Positions 62,446 through 64,000 of a stretch of 64,000 nt of DNA are shown piece by piece. The stretch comes from Neisseria animalis (lineage in GTDB: Bacteria; Pseudomonadota; Gammaproteobacteria; Burkholderiales; Neisseriaceae). A model generated the notes under the pieces. That model was not told the origin of the DNA and did no database searches. It was given only the letters and a program-made list of their open reading frames with translations. The DNA is taken from NCBI RefSeq assembly GCF_900636515.1, contig NZ_LR134287.1:2046001-2110000 (forward strand), written 5' to 3'. Position 1 is the stretch's first letter, and every line of letters begins with the position of its first letter. A program made the position numbers and the translations under genes.

Positions 62446-62471
62446 ATAAAAAATTTTACTTATTCGGTCAA
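62443..62471 (-). promoter_or_regulatory. mra operon promoter
   Basis: TTGACC at 62471-62466 and TATAGT at 62448-62443 with a 17-bp spacer, a near-consensus sigma70 promoter. Predicted start about 62436, giving a leader of about 90 bases before mraZ. Confidence 0.8.
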
Positions 62472-62716
62472 ATCATGCCGTCTGAAAAACCGACAACCAA
62501 ACCTTGAAAAATGTTCTTTAAATACAATGATATAAACAATTAACCCTACAATACGCAAGGATTAAAAATCCAATATCCCACACTTCAAATACCATATCTT
62601 GTATTTAAACTACAAAAAACATACCAGATATTGTGTTCAAGCCACTTATCCGGCAGCCATTCCGTTCACGTTATAATATGCGGGAAAATCCTTAATTTTT
62701 ACATTATCTAACAGTC

Positions 62717-63868
62717 ATGAAACCCCAAATCCCCACACCTTCCGACGATGCGCTGGCCACAAGCCGTGCGCTAAAACAGCTCATCGCTGCCGAAATCGAA
62801 CGCACAGGCCAGCCGATGGCTTTTTCCCGTTTCATGGAGTTGGCACTGTACGCCCCCAAATACGGCTACTACACCGGCGGCAGCAGCAAAATCGGAGCGC
62901 ACGGGGATTTCATTACCGCCCCTACCCTATCGCCGCTGTTTGGCAAAACTTTGGCCAAACAGCTTGCCGCACTGCTGCCGCAAACCGCCGGAAGCCTTTA
63001 CGAGTTTGGTGCCGGAACGGGCGACTTGGCCGCCGTTTTGCTGGAACAGCTTGCAGACGGCCTTCACCATTACTACATCATCGAAGTATCGCCCGAACTT
63101 GCCGCCCGCCAGCGCGAACAAATCGCCAAACGGGTTTCGCCCGAACTCGCGCAAAAAGTGGTGCATTTGCCCACCCTTCCCGATGCGTTTGACGGCATCA
63201 TCATCGGCAACGAGGTTTTAGATGCCATGCCGGTCGAGCTGGTTTGCCGCCAAAACGGTTCGTTTTCCCGAATATGCGTCGGCCTGCAAAACGGAGAATT
63301 CATCCAAACATCAGAACTGCTTACCGACCCAAACCTGCTGCACGGCGCGGCACAATATTTCCCCGAAACCGAGCCTTACACCAGCGAACTGCACCCTGCC
63401 CAATACGCCCTCCTCCGCACAATCGCTGAGCGTTTGACACGCGGCGCGGCAATCCTGATCGATTACGGCTTCGATGCTGCCCAGTATTACCACCCGCAGC
63501 GCAACAGCGGCACGCTGATCGGCCATTACCGCCACCACACCGTACACGATCCCTTTTTCCACGTCGGGCTGACCGACTTAACCGCCCACATCAACTTTAC
63601 CGACATTGCCCAAGCCGGTACCGACGGCGGTTTGGACTTAATCGGCTACACCACCCAAGCCCATTTCCTGCTCAACCTCGGCATTACCGACTGTCTGGCA
63701 CAAAGCGGCGCCGCCGGCTCCGCAGCGTATTTGCGCGAAGCTGCCGCGGTACAGCAACTCATCAACCAACACGAAATGGGCGAGTTGTTTAAAGTCATCG
63801 CTTTCGGGCGCGGCATCGACATCGATTGGCAGGGCTTTGCTTTTGGCGATATGTGCCACAAACTGTAA
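62717..63868 (+). CDS. MidA/NDUFAF7-family SAM-dependent methyltransferase
   Basis: A 383-residue methyltransferase of the MidA (DUF185) family, whose mitochondrial member NDUFAF7 methylates an arginine of complex I subunit NDUFS2. Family motifs are FMELALYAPKYGYYTGG (near 40-56), the SAM-binding YEFGAGTGDLAAVLL (near 95-109), IIGNEVLDAMPVE near 155-167 and GRGIDIDWQGF near the end. The bacterial target is not known. The ATG is at 62717 and the gene is divergent from mraZ. A DUS hairpin follows the stop. Confidence 0.92.
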   Translation: MKPQIPTPSDDALATSRALKQLIAAEIERTGQPMAFSRFMELALYAPKYGYYTGGSSKIGAHGDFITAPTLSPLFGKTLAKQLAALLPQTAGSLYEFGAGTGDLAAVLLEQLADGLHHYYIIEVSPELAARQREQIAKRVSPELAQKVVHLPTLPDAFDGIIIGNEVLDAMPVELVCRQNGSFSRICVGLQNGEFIQTSELLTDPNLLHGAAQYFPETEPYTSELHPAQYALLRTIAERLTRGAAILIDYGFDAAQYYHPQRNSGTLIGHYRHHTVHDPFFHVGLTDLTAHINFTDIAQAGTDGGLDLIGYTTQAHFLLNLGITDCLAQSGAAGSAAYLREAAAVQQLINQHEMGELFKVIAFGRGIDIDWQGFAFGDMCHKL

Positions 63869-63917
63869 AAAAGGCCGTCTGCAAAATCCGCCCTATCCGT
63901 TTTGCAGACGGCCTTTT
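63869..63917 (+). terminator. DUS hairpin terminator after midA
   Basis: AAAAAGGCCGTCTGCAAAATC pairs with GTTTTGCAGACGGCCTTTTG at the stop of midA. Confidence 0.78.
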
Positions 63918-64000
63918 GCCGTTTAGTTAATATTTTTTCTATTTAAAATCAAAATATAAACAGATTAACTGCAAATAACCCTTGCCATCTGTTCAAAAAA

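Larger units (their letters stand above)
62345..62716. other. mraZ-midA divergent promoter region
   Basis: About 370 bp without a gene. It holds the mra promoter and operator, a canonical DUS near 62479 and the midA promoter (-10 TATAAT at 62672-62677). Confidence 0.75.

Noticed and set aside
1..64000. tRNA or rRNA genes, prophage, toxin-antitoxin or restriction-modification system
   Set aside because: I looked on both strands for cloverleaf ends, rRNA words and family motifs and recognised none. By-eye reading can miss a tRNA, so a covariance-model search would settle it.

Overview
The window looks like a chromosomal segment of a Neisseria or a very close member of Neisseriaceae. Gene content supports this: a dcw cell-division cluster with neisserial gene types, a penA-type PBP2 whose catalytic residues fall at exactly the gonococcal numbers (S310, S362, K497), petABC-sspAB, rfbBAC and a meningococcal-type bile-acid-symporter homologue. 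So does the repeat content: very many DNA uptake sequences (DUS), often as inverted pairs acting as terminators, and many short Correia-type (CREE) elements. Most DUS here read GCCGTCTGCAA instead of the gonococcal/meningococcal GCCGTCTGAA, so the organism is probably a commensal species with its own DUS dialect. I cannot name the species.

Layout. 0-18 kb: accessory and housekeeping genes separated by CREEs: pdxJ, priA, a lipoprotein DsbC, an AEC transporter, nitroreductase/DoxX with a divergent LysR regulator, rfbB-rfbA-rfbC, a YhiN-type flavoprotein, a BASS transporter, a TPR-glycosyltransferase boxed in by two CREEs, hslO and murU. 19-25 kb: the distal dcw block murC-ddl-ftsQ-ftsA-ftsZ, reading leftward. 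25-48 kb: sspB, sspA, petC-petB-petA, a Nif3-family gene, metR, coaD, a BI-1-family gene, yggX, a small exported protein, argA, pyrE, xth, two small orphan genes, surA-lptD, amgK, an orphan RND pump and a PHP phosphoesterase coupled to murG. 48-62.4 kb: the proximal dcw block mraZ-rsmH-ftsL-ftsI-murE-(lipoprotein)-(M23 lipoprotein)-murF-mraY-(truncated haemoglobin)-murD-ftsW-murG, also leftward, driven by a recognisable promoter with four MraZ-type repeats. 62.7-63.9 kb: a divergent MidA-family methyltransferase gene.

The genes form a few functional groups. Peptidoglycan synthesis and division (both dcw blocks) is joined by peptidoglycan recycling (amgK, murU) and outer-membrane assembly (surA, lptD). 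Respiration is represented by the bc1 complex, and dTDP-sugar synthesis by rfbBAC.

No CRISPR array, tRNA, rRNA, prophage or intact transposase was recognised, and I see no obvious new defence system. The most unusual signals are in the repeats. There are fifteen intact 107-bp CREE copies. One is inserted exactly at a TA inside an older CREE, one inside a separate ~167-bp MITE-like repeat, one inside a long-form CREE relic and one inside a DUS terminator. The other main oddity is the dcw cluster, split by about 23 kb of unrelated genes.
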